From Lachnospiraceae bacterium (GTDB taxonomy: Bacteria; Bacillota; Clostridia; Lachnospirales; Lachnospiraceae), in the NCBI GenBank assembly GCA_900764225.1, contig CAAFNG010000157.1:1-6028 (forward strand): 6,028 nt of DNA. Direction: 5' to 3'. Below, piece after piece: positions 1 to 6,028 of this stretch. The position numbers and the translations under genes are program-made. Within the stretch, counting starts at the first letter, position 1, and every line of letters starts with the position of its first letter. Below the pieces are notes generated by a model. It had not been told where the DNA came from, made no database searches, and saw only the letters and a list, made by a program, of their open reading frames with translations.

Positions 1-1950
1 ATCATCTATGTAGTAATTCTTCTGACGTTCCCAGGCTTCCTTCAGCTGTCTGCGCTCTGTCTCAAGGCTGTCCCCGGGCTGTTTTTCCCTGAGGCTTTTT
101 ACGATGTCATACAGATTCTCGTGGTGTAGGATCCTGCCTTTTCCCCACATCAGACGCTCCGGTGACTGCTTCATGATATATTCTGTAAAATGATAAAAAA
201 CCTCTCGCTCGAACTGGAACGCATAACAGTTGTTATCTATGCTGTAAAAAGCCTCCAGAGCCGGTGCAATCTCACCTTTTTCAAGGAAGCTCATCGCCTC
301 ATCCAGTGCATACAAATTATTCTGCACTGCCTGCTGCGGAAAGATCACATTGTCCTCCCAGTCCAGGCGCACCAGGTAATCCTGGGATTTTTTGAATACG
401 GCAAGAAGCTTCTTTGTGATGGCATCGGATTTTTTCCAGTTCTGGTCAGCAACCGGCTGGCTGTTCCACTGACGGATCTTTTCAAAAAGCTGTGCTGCTA
501 CTTTTTTTGCCTGCTCAGTCTTTGAAAGAAGGAGTGCTCCGTTGGCACCGGTACGCATACACAGCTTCATATCAAGGCTCTCAATGCTTCCTGCAAGCAC
601 ACGGCCGAAATCCAGGGGCGGCAGTGTAAGAGAATCAACCGCCATAAGAAGGCGCAGATAAAATTCATGATGAAATTTATAAACCGCTTCCTCATAAACA
701 TCCTGATTGTCATACTGGGAATGATAATAGTTCTCCATAAACGGCCCGCCGCTGAAATCATTGACCATGGAGGGGATTCCGGAAATGGACATGGTAAAAT
801 CATCCGACCATGTCTCAATAGGATAAAGTGTGGTCATTCCGTCCGGATAGATTCCCTCCGGCATTAAAACCGTATCCACAAATTTCTGGATAAAATCCGC
901 ATACTCATAGGTACAGCGCACAGCGTCCCTGGTACTGTGTGCATGTGCCGGAAGCTCAAAATTAAAGTCCGCGATCACATGCCCCGGCCAGTCTGGTCTT
1001 GCCTCAAACACCTGCCGGTAAGCACCTGTGGACCAGTCATATTTCGTATCGGAAATTCCCCATTCCTCTGCTGCGAGGGCACATACTACAATGGTGTGAT
1101 ATGGCCGGTAGCCGCCACGGATCAGTGCCCGTGCGATCCCGATGATCATTGCCACTGCTGCATTGTCATCCTGAAAGCCTTCAAAATACGAGTCATAATG
1201 TGCACTTAAGAGGATCATGGAATCCGAACAGCTACCTGGAATCTTTCCTATAATATTATAAGTATACTGATCTTTCTTCACCTGCGTTTCCGCATCAAAC
1301 TCCACCGTGATCTCCGGCAGCGTTCTCCCGCCCTCCTGTTTCGCTTTCATGAGCTTTTGTATTTTGAGGAAATCTGCTCTTGACATGGAAAAAGCAGGAG
1401 CCTCTGGCGGACCTGCAATATCCTGTGCATTCAATGCCGTATCATCGATCTGGGCATACCCTCTGCTCTGGACAGCGATCAGGGCTGCTGCACCTTTCAG
1501 ATGTGCCTGGTATACTGGATAATTGATCCACCACTCTTCCCGCTGATTGATCTCCACAATCACCAGCTTGCCCTTCACATCTACGTTGCGGTACTCATCC
1601 GCAGTTCCTTTTCCCAGATAAACAAGCTCAAATTTCTCAAAGCCCTCCGTCTGAAAATCTGTCTGGTATGCTCCCAGCTGAATCTCCCTGATACTGCCGT
1701 CTGCGTCCGGATAGCGCATGACCGCCTTATGGAATTCCCAGGCATCTACTGTGATGCGGTCTTTTTCCACCTGGGTAAGGCCGGCTTTCTTCATTTCCTC
1801 ACAGAGCATATCTCCGGTCTTTCTCTCTGCCAGAGAGCCTGCTGTACGGTAACCCAGGACCGGATTGGTCTTCTCCTGTTCCATCCGCCTGGCCAGATCA
1901 TAGGACTCTTCAACGTCCAGGCATGAAACACATTTCTCCACGATGTTCAA
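1..1950 (-). CDS. M28-family zinc aminopeptidase with inserted PA-like domain, 3' end missing
   Basis: The minus frame is open for 650 codons and runs off the window start, so the C-terminus is missing. The M28 two-zinc ligand set is complete: HYD at residues 251-253, DDN at 261-263 (D262 bridging), the catalytic/ligand pair EE at 295-296, SDD at 382-384, and H410 in YYHSQYDN. Family knowledge: M28 enzymes remove N-terminal residues or cleave peptides using two zincs. Residues from about 90 to 220, between the N-terminal helix and the catalytic core, resemble the protease-associated (PA) domain found in larger members (GKLVIVE near 130). Residues after about 430 form a helical extension, as in carboxypeptidase II/transferrin-receptor-like proteins. 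There is no signal peptide or membrane segment, so it is probably cytoplasmic. I chose TTG at 1950 because a good Shine-Dalgarno lies 8 nt upstream; an in-frame GTG at 1962 overlaps that site. No frameshift is seen. The substrate is unknown. Confidence 0.88.
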   Translation of the reverse strand, partial: MNIVEKCVSCLDVEESYDLARRMEQEKTNPVLGYRTAGSLAERKTGDMLCEEMKKAGLTQVEKDRITVDAWEFHKAVMRYPDADGSIREIQLGAYQTDFQTEGFEKFELVYLGKGTADEYRNVDVKGKLVIVEINQREEWWINYPVYQAHLKGAAALIAVQSRGYAQIDDTALNAQDIAGPPEAPAFSMSRADFLKIQKLMKAKQEGGRTLPEITVEFDAETQVKKDQYTYNIIGKIPGSCSDSMILLSAHYDSYFEGFQDDNAAVAMIIGIARALIRGGYRPYHTIVVCALAAEEWGISDTKYDWSTGAYRQVFEARPDWPGHVIADFNFELPAHAHSTRDAVRCTYEYADFIQKFVDTVLMPEGIYPDGMTTLYPIETWSDDFTMSISGIPSMVNDFSGGPFMENYYHSQYDNQDVYEEAVYKFHHEFYLRLLMAVDSLTLPPLDFGRVLAGSIESLDMKLCMRTGANGALLLSKTEQAKKVAAQLFEKIRQWNSQPVADQNWKKSDAITKKLLAVFKKSQDYLVRLDWEDNVIFPQQAVQNNLYALDEAMSFLEKGEIAPALEAFYSIDNNCYAFQFEREVFYHFTEYIMKQSPERLMWGKGRILHHENLYDIVKSLREKQPGDSLETERRQLKEAWERQKNYYIDD

Positions 1951-1958
1951 ATCTTCCG

Positions 1959-1967
1959 TCACCCTTT
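1959..1967 (-). promoter_or_regulatory. Ribosome binding site that decides the TTG start of the M28 peptidase
   Basis: On the minus strand AAAGGGTGA matches the anti-Shine-Dalgarno complement (AGGAGGTGA) closely and sits 8 nt before TTG at 1950. The alternative GTG at 1962-1960 lies inside this motif and has only AAAGG directly adjacent, so it is the poorer start. Confidence 0.6.
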
Positions 1968-1991
1968 CTCTGCTCGTTTCATTTATTATGA

Positions 1992-1997
1992 ATTATA
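1992..1997 (-). promoter_or_regulatory. Candidate -10 element for the M28 peptidase gene
   Basis: A perfect TATAAT lies on the minus strand, giving an expected transcript start near 1985 and a leader of about 35 nt to the TTG codon. No convincing -35 hexamer is found at 16-18 nt; the best 17-nt match is TGGAAA. The call rests on the -10 and on its position between the upstream hairpin and the gene. Confidence 0.4.
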
Positions 1998-2023
1998 CCT
2001 TATCATAGTCGAGATTTCCAGAC

Positions 2024-2080
2024 AAAATAATAAATCAGCGCAATCTGTTCCGGTGTCTGACACCTGTAACAAATTGCGCT
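2024..2080 (-). terminator. Long hairpin with U-rich tail after the efflux permease remnant
   Basis: Positions 2037-2080 fold on the minus strand into 8 bp (AGCGCAAT with ATTGCGCT), one U-G wobble, 4 bp (TGTT with AACA), a small internal loop, then 5 bp (GGTGT with ACACC) around a CAG loop. The following bases read GATTTATTATTTTG, a broken U-tract. It lies 28 nt after the permease stop codon and before the peptidase promoter, which suits a Rho-independent terminator. The tail is weaker than ideal. The inner GGTGTCAGACACC is nearly palindromic and could instead belong to a dispersed REP-like repeat. Confidence 0.55.
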
Positions 2081-2107
2081 ATCTCTCATGCTGATTATTC
2101 TATATGT

Positions 2108-3178
2108 TTAACCGGAATACCGTAATGCTTCGATCGGCTTCTTGGATGCTGCCTTATTTGCCGGGTAGAGTCCGAAAACGACACCGATCAGTGCGGAGAA
2201 TCCTACAGAAACCCACACCACCTTCATATCCATGGCAAAGCTCATGGAATCTTTCATGACGATTCCTGCCACCTTAAGGATCACCCAGGCCAGACCAATC
2301 CCCGCCACGCAGCCCATCAGGCTTACCAGAAGTGCTTCCATAAGAAACTGCAACATAATGGTTCCCCGCTTTGCGCCGATAGCCTTTCGGATTCCGATCT
2401 CTCTCGTTCGCTCCGTAACCGAAACCAGCATGATATTCATGATCCCGATTCCTCCTACCAGAAGAGAGATTGCCACAATCCCGCCGATCATCAGTGACAT
2501 AGTATTCGTCACATTGGACATAGCCTCCATGATCTCCGACTGATCCACAACGGAAAAAGCATCCTCATCCTGTCCAAAACGTTCCAGAAGAAGCTCTGTC
2601 AGTGCATTCTTCACCGGCTCCAAGCTCTTCTCATCTGTAGCAGAGGCATAAAACGTCGTCACATCCAGCACATTATCTGCGATCCTTGTCATTGTAGAAA
2701 AAGGAATGTATCCTTCTAGCTGCACAGAAGAAATGTCTGAACTGTCCGAATCTGAATCTTCCGAAGCGGATACCGATGCCGTCTCCCGTGTCAGGGAATC
2801 ACTGTCATCCAGCACACCGATCACAAGAAAGTTTTTTCCATTCAGCTTGATGCTCTCGCCTGTGGCATCTGCCCGTCCCAGAAGCTCTGTAGCCGTATCT
2901 TTCGTGATCACCACAACATAGGAATTGTTATCTGTATCTGTTTTTTTCAGGAAACGTCCACTGTACAGCTCCAGTCCCTGAATATCCATATAGCCTCCCG
3001 TAGTTCCTATCAGTGTTATGGTGCCGCTGGAATTACTTGTTTTTGCAGTAACGCTGGTCCAGGAAACAGGCGCTACCTCGTCCACCTCTTCTGGCACTGA
3101 AAAATCCGACAGCTCATTCAGACGAAGCGGATTTTCCTTATCATCCTAGATCGTCACAGTAAGGTAGCTGGAGCCCAT
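2108..3178 (-). pseudogene. MacB-type ABC transporter permease, N-terminus deleted and interrupted by TAG
   Basis: The frame runs from MGSSYLTVTI (from 3178) through a TAG at 3148-3146 and on from DDKENPLR to a TAA at 2108. It resembles the MacB family, the membrane subunit of tripartite-type efflux pumps and related exporters. After the TAG come most of the extracytoplasmic MacB core domain, with a Ser/Asp-rich loop (SASEDSDSDSS), and then the FtsX domain. The latter has three membrane segments (around SLMIGGIVAISLLVGGIGIM, LLVSLMGCVAGIGLAWVIL and VVWVSVGFSALIGVVFG) and the conserved TERTREIGIRKAIGA stretch. The first membrane helix and the start of the core domain, expected before MGSS, are absent. 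A GTG at 3097 leaves 329 codons open, but it has no ribosome binding site and would still lack the first helix. The 3' two-thirds looks well preserved, suggesting recent inactivation or a sequence error. Confidence 0.85.
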
Positions 3179-3182
3179 CCGT
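3168..3182 (-). other. Deletion junction joining adaptor remnant to permease remnant; ATPase gene absent
   Basis: On the minus strand one stretch reads as adaptor in one frame (ITDGLQ) and as permease in another (MGSS). Both readings fit their families, so the shared bases ATGGGCTCCAG probably mark the join. The adaptor's tail, a whole ATP-binding subunit gene and the permease N-terminus would normally lie between. No base of an ATPase (no Walker A, LSGGQ or Walker B) is present. Confidence 0.7.
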
Positions 3183-5185
3183 GATCTCAACCGTTGTTCC
3201 ATCCGAAAGTCCCTGTCTTTACTTCTGTCTCACCGGAAAGATTTCCCTCTTCATCCGTACTGGTATAGACGAAAACCCGGTCCCCTTTTTCCTGCTGTGC
3301 GTTTACAGGAATGGTGATCACATTTTCACGGTTCTCGATCGTGACCGTCGCAGAAGCATTCATGCCCTGCTTCATCTGCTCATCTTTCGGAACAGAAACT
3401 GATACTGTGTATTTCGCAACACCGCCACTTACCGATGCTGTATTTCCGATTTCAGTTACCTCGCCGATAAATTCCTTATCCTCAATAGCATCGAATGTGA
3501 TCGCTGCCTCCTGCCCGATTTCCACGGAATTGATATCCAGTTCGTCCACACTTACATTCAAGGTCATGGTATCATCCGGGGAAATGGTAAAAAGCGCAAC
3601 GTCTGTACTGTACTCAGAGGTTGAGAGAACTGTGGCCTCCGTGCTTTCTGCGGATGAAGAATCTGAGGAATTCTGTGAGTCCTTTGTCTCGGTCGCAGAT
3701 GTACCGGAAGCAATATTTCCTGTTGTGTTCCCTGTTATATTTCCGGCGGAAGAAGTATTTCCGGTCATATTGCCGGAGCCTGTCTGAGTACCGGTTCCAT
3801 TGTCGCTGCTTCCGGTGTTATCCGTTCCATCTGTTCCGTTTTTGTCTATACCACCCGTATTGATTCCGTCTGTCAGTGCATCATCCTCTTCGGCGTTGTT
3901 ATTTCATCTCCCGGATTCCAGGACACCGTACCGGTGTATGTTCCATCCGTCGCATTTACAACAGTCACTGGCGTACCGCCTGTTGCTGGTGCAGCAACAA
4001 CCAGATTCGCAGCTGTACACTCCCCTTCCGTAGTTATGGCAAACTGCAAGATCACCGAAGAATCCTCTGGCGTTTCCCCCTGTATATTGTCTTCTATATT
4101 CTCTTCTGTATTGTCTTCCTCATCGACAGAAAAATCCTCTGTTTCTGCTGTAACTGCCAATGACGCTGCCTCATCTGTTCTTTCTGAATCGCATTTTTTG
4201 TATTGTTTTCAGCACTACTCTCCGCACTTTTCGATACAGCTTTATTATCAGAGGCAAATATATCTTTCACTGTAGTATACGACATCTGTGAAACCGTTTT
4301 CCCACCGGATGTACTTGTACTGCCCGATGCAGTACTTCCTGTGCTGCTTCCCGTCGAACCGGAATCTGACGTACCGCTTCCCGCAGACGCATTCACACTC
4401 TGCGCAGTTCCGGCAATTTCCGCCCTGATCTCCGGGTCCGTTTTCAGCTGAATCAGCTTTTTCAAAGTCACAGTTCTGGCCTCCCGCTTTGCCAGAAGTT
4501 CCTGATACTCCGTCTCATTGGCGTTTCCCTCAAGCGTAAGGATGGTCGTATCCTCCGACACACTGGTATTCTCGGATACATTCACAACAGAAACCGTACC
4601 AGAGGTTCCTGTGATCTCAAGCGGTTGATGAATCGTTAGCTCTCCGCTTCCCAGCTCATTTCCACTGCTGTCTGTCACTGCAACCATGTCCCCATATGTA
4701 GTTCCATCATCCGTAACCGTAACCACACAATCATCACCACTGACAGAATCTACAGTTCCACTGACTTCTGTCCCTGAAGAAAGCACAACCGTCACTGACC
4801 ATCACATCTGCAATATCTGATCCGGCAGACACGTTGATCTTCTTCACTCTTCCATCTGATCCATTGCCTCTAGGATCGAACTCGTATCCACGACAGCAAG
4901 TACATCCCCTTCTTTCACCTCATCACCGCTTGCCACCTGCACCTCGCTGATCTCAAGGCCAGACGGAACATTCAGATCAACCGCATCCGCGAGCTCCAGG
5001 TTACCGGTTTCAACAATTGTTTTTGAAAGGTTTCCCTTTTTTGCCTCCGCTGACTGCACAGGTGTCGTCTCCTGCACTGCAGGCCGCGTGTTTCTCAGTT
5101 TAAAATACCCTAATGTTCCTGCTCCCGCTACACAGACACAGGTTACCGGTATGATAATCATAAGCTTTTTTCGTCGTCCCTTCAT
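3172..5185 (-). pseudogene. MacA-like periplasmic adaptor subunit (HlyD/RND-adaptor family), broken into six frame pieces
   Basis: ATG at 5185 follows GGAGG by 8 nt. Residues 1-113 give a Lys/Arg-rich start, a membrane anchor (about residues 8-27) and a lipoyl-like half (SGLEISEVQVASGDEVKEGD). The frame then breaks at 4853-4847. The other lipoyl half (GRVKKINVSAGSDIADVM) lies at 4853-4800, the beta-barrel-like part (VTVVLSSGTEV, then YQELLAKREA) and a Ser/Gly/Thr linker at 4795-4199, an Ig-like insert at about 4192-3900, and a second repetitive linker plus membrane-proximal domain (VSVDELDINSVEIGQ, VITIPVNA) at about 3900-3213. A short final piece (LSDGTTVEITDGL) follows. Such adaptors link a MacB-type permease to the outside or cell wall. 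The helical hairpin, about 30 residues after ADVM, and the C-terminal tail are missing compared with the family as I know it. No single frame gives a working protein. Confidence 0.85.
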
Positions 5186-5193
5186 TCCTCTGA

Positions 5194-5198
5194 CCTCC
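5194..5198 (-). promoter_or_regulatory. Ribosome binding site of the adaptor gene
   Basis: GGAGG on the minus strand ends 8 nt before the ATG at 5185. It is a strong site and fixes the original start of the efflux operon. Confidence 0.75.
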
Positions 5199-5243
5199 AG
5201 ATATGTAATGAACTAAAAAATGTGTAAACTTTTTGTGCGATCT

Positions 5244-5260
5244 GTGAAATCCAGGTGAAA
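5244..5260. promoter_or_regulatory. Direct repeat GTGAAA at 11-bp spacing, possible operator
   Basis: GTGAAA occurs at 5244-5249 and 5255-5260, start to start 11 bp, i.e. about one helical turn. Two related words, GTGTAAA at 5222 and GTGCGA at 5235, lie to the left at looser spacing. OmpR-type response regulators often bind direct repeats of this period, and MacAB-like efflux operons in Firmicutes are often controlled by two-component systems. The assignment is inference from spacing and location only. Confidence 0.25.
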
Positions 5261-5326
5261 AAACTTTGTTTTATGCAGCTTTACTTTGTACAATTTTCTG
5301 TCTGTTTCGAATTCTGTTTGTATATT

Positions 5327-5356
5327 TTTACTATTATTTTAAATATTTTCTATAAT
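5327..5356 (+). promoter_or_regulatory. Candidate promoter for the cytidylate-kinase-like gene
   Basis: A perfect -10 TATAAT at 5351-5356 is preceded at 18 nt by TTTACT (5327-5332), a 4 of 6 match to the -35 consensus. The transcript would start near 5363 and have a leader of about 100 nt. A second -10-like word, TATAAA at 5384-5389 with an upstream TG, has no -35 partner. Confidence 0.4.
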
Positions 5357-5409
5357 TTTCTGGTATTTTTGTTCTGAATATGTTATAAAAGAAGTATAAG
5401 AATATAAGA

Positions 5410-5437
5410 ACCGGAAAAGCAGAATTTCATTTCCGGT
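5410..5437 (+). promoter_or_regulatory. Hairpin in the leader of the cytidylate-kinase-like gene
   Basis: ACCGGAAA (5410-5417) and TTTCCGGT (5430-5437) form a perfect 8-bp stem with a 12-nt loop, lying 11 nt before the purine-rich ribosome binding site. No U-tract follows directly, so it is not a standard terminator. It may stabilise the transcript, act as an operator, or be chance. Confidence 0.35.
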
Positions 5438-5460
5438 CTGAGATAAAAGGGGGTTTTATT

Positions 5461-5994
5461 ATGGCAAAGCGTATCATCACTATCAATCGTATGTTCGGAA
5501 GCAACGGACGTCTGATCGGCAAGACACTGGCAGAAAAGTTGGATATGGGTTTTTATGACAAAGAGCTGATCGACATGGCAGCCAAGAAGAATAATCTGCC
5601 TTTTGATACCCTGGCAAAGGTCGATGAAAAAAAAGCCAGCCAGTGGATGTTCCCTGTTGACAGTGAACTCCAGTTTACGGACAACTTCTCCTTCATTCCC
5701 ATGAATGATGTGCTTTATGATCTGCAGAGAAAAATCATACTTTCTCTCCCGCAGAAAGAGGATTGCGTGATCGTCGGGCGGTGCGCTACGAATATTCTGA
5801 AGGATAAATCCCTGAAACTTTTTATTCATGCACCCTTTGAAGAGAGAGTACAGAATGTTATCCGCCGAACCGGCCGCGAGGAAGCCAGCGCACGGAAACT
5901 GGTAAAGAAGATGGATAAAGAACGCAGGGCTTATTATGAGTATTTTACAGATTCTAAATGGATGGATATGACACAGTATGATCTGTGTATTGAT
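5461..5994 (+). CDS. Cytidylate-kinase-like family protein, 3' end lost at contig end
   Basis: ATG at 5461 follows AAAAGGGGG (5445-5453) by 7 nt. The 178 genomic codons begin MAKRIITINRMFGSNGRLIG, matching the start of the cytidylate-kinase-like family (usual form ITISREFGSGGREIG), then AEKLDMGFYDKELI, CVIVGRCATNIL near residues 101-112, LFIHAPFEERV, and RRTGREEASARKLVKKMDKER, an arginine-rich lid-type region. Family knowledge: P-loop NMP-kinase fold, soluble cytoplasmic protein, true substrate mostly undetermined. The loop here reads GSNGRLIG, so the second Gly of GSGG is Asn and the Glu of REFG is Met; phosphate binding may still be possible. Most family members are about 200 residues, so only a short C-terminal piece is missing. 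The final codons after D178 (LSLIHISEPTR) are adapter, not protein. Confidence 0.88.
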
Positions 5995-6028
5995 CTGTCT
6001 CTTATACACATCTCCGAGCCCACGAGAC
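5995..6028. other. Illumina Nextera (Tn5) adapter, sequencing artefact
   Basis: Positions 5995-6013 are exactly the 19-bp Tn5 mosaic end (CTGTCTCTTATACACATCT), and 6014-6028 (CCGAGCCCACGAGAC) are the reverse complement of the Nextera read-2 adapter tail. This is untrimmed library adapter at the contig end. It should be masked, and the last genomic base is about 5994. Confidence 0.98.

Larger units (their letters stand above)
5186..5460. promoter_or_regulatory. Divergent AT-rich intergenic region between efflux operon and kinase-like gene
   Basis: These 275 bases contain no open frame I would call a gene. They must carry the promoters of both divergent units. Visible elements are a pair of GTGAAA direct repeats near the efflux side, a palindrome TTGTACAA at 5286-5293, a very AT-rich stretch at about 5317-5400 with TATAAT on the plus strand, and a hairpin just before the kinase-like gene. 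I found no convincing minus-strand promoter: a TTTACA with 17-nt spacing to CATATC lies too close to the GGAGG to give a usable leader. Confidence 0.5.

Noticed and set aside
190..525. Plus-strand open frame of 111 codons, and others at 937-1209 and 1501-1926
   Set aside because: They lie antisense to the intact M28 peptidase, have no ribosome binding site I can see, and give no recognisable protein.
1959..1982. Seven-codon leader ORF (MKRAEKG) before the peptidase, ending inside its ribosome binding site
   Set aside because: It has no Shine-Dalgarno and is short enough to be chance, so translational coupling is not supported.
3311..3787. Plus-strand open frames across 3311-3787, 3876-4163 and 3934-4275
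   Set aside because: These are antisense shadows of the adaptor's low-complexity Ser/Thr/Glu-rich coding sequence.
3690..3870. Gly/Asn/Thr-rich repeats as a CRISPR or tandem-repeat array
   Set aside because: Units are irregular (TGNT, AGNI, TGNI) with no conserved spacer size; they are a coding linker.
4094..4795. The adaptor pieces (4844-5185, 4094-4795, 3873-4160, 3187-3768) as separate small genes
   Set aside because: They join in order into one known protein family, and the internal starts have no ribosome binding sites.
3142..5185. A genuine adaptor-permease fusion protein
   Set aside because: The two parts are in different frames at the join; the adaptor frame hits TGA and the permease frame hits TAG just after it.
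5383..6009. Minus-strand open frame of 208 codons starting MYKRQ
   Set aside because: Its start lies in the adapter and it is antisense to the well-supported kinase-like gene; it matches no family I know.

Overview
The window looks like a contig end from a Gram-positive, low-to-moderate GC Firmicute, most likely a gut Clostridia/Lachnospiraceae-type bacterium. This is inferred from protein style (a MacA-like adaptor with long Ser/Gly/Thr linkers, a MacB-type permease, a cytidylate-kinase-like protein) and from strong GGAGG-type ribosome binding sites; it was not tested by any search. The last 34 bases (5995-6028) are not biological. They are the Illumina Nextera (Tn5) transposase adapter, so genomic sequence ends at about 5994.

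Layout. Minus strand, 1950 to beyond base 1: a large intact but 3'-truncated M28-family zinc peptidase with an inserted PA-like domain, probably started at TTG. Positions 1951-2107 hold its -10 element and ribosome binding site, plus a long hairpin at 2037-2080 that probably ends transcription from the upstream minus-strand operon. Minus strand, 5185 to 2108: the remains of a MacA/MacB-type efflux operon. A periplasmic-adaptor (HlyD/RND-adaptor family) gene is broken into six reading-frame pieces. It runs directly, with no intervening bases, into a MacB-type permease that lacks its N-terminus and carries an in-frame TAG. The ATPase gene normally found with these two is absent. Positions 5186-5460 are a divergent, AT-rich regulatory region. 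Plus strand, 5461-5994: the start of a cytidylate-kinase-like protein, cut off by the adapter.

The genes do not form one pathway. The peptidase and kinase-like gene flank the efflux operon and appear undamaged, whereas the efflux operon carries at least seven separate lesions. Three are large deletions whose junctions read sensibly in both flanking frames through 7-11 shared bases, which suggests slippage between short direct repeats. The clustering favours real gene decay, but with an untrimmed adapter on the same contig, sequencing or assembly error must be excluded first. I see no convincing new defence, mobile or regulatory system. The points of interest are the decayed operon, an Ig-like insert in the adaptor, and the adapter artefact, which creates false protein ends.
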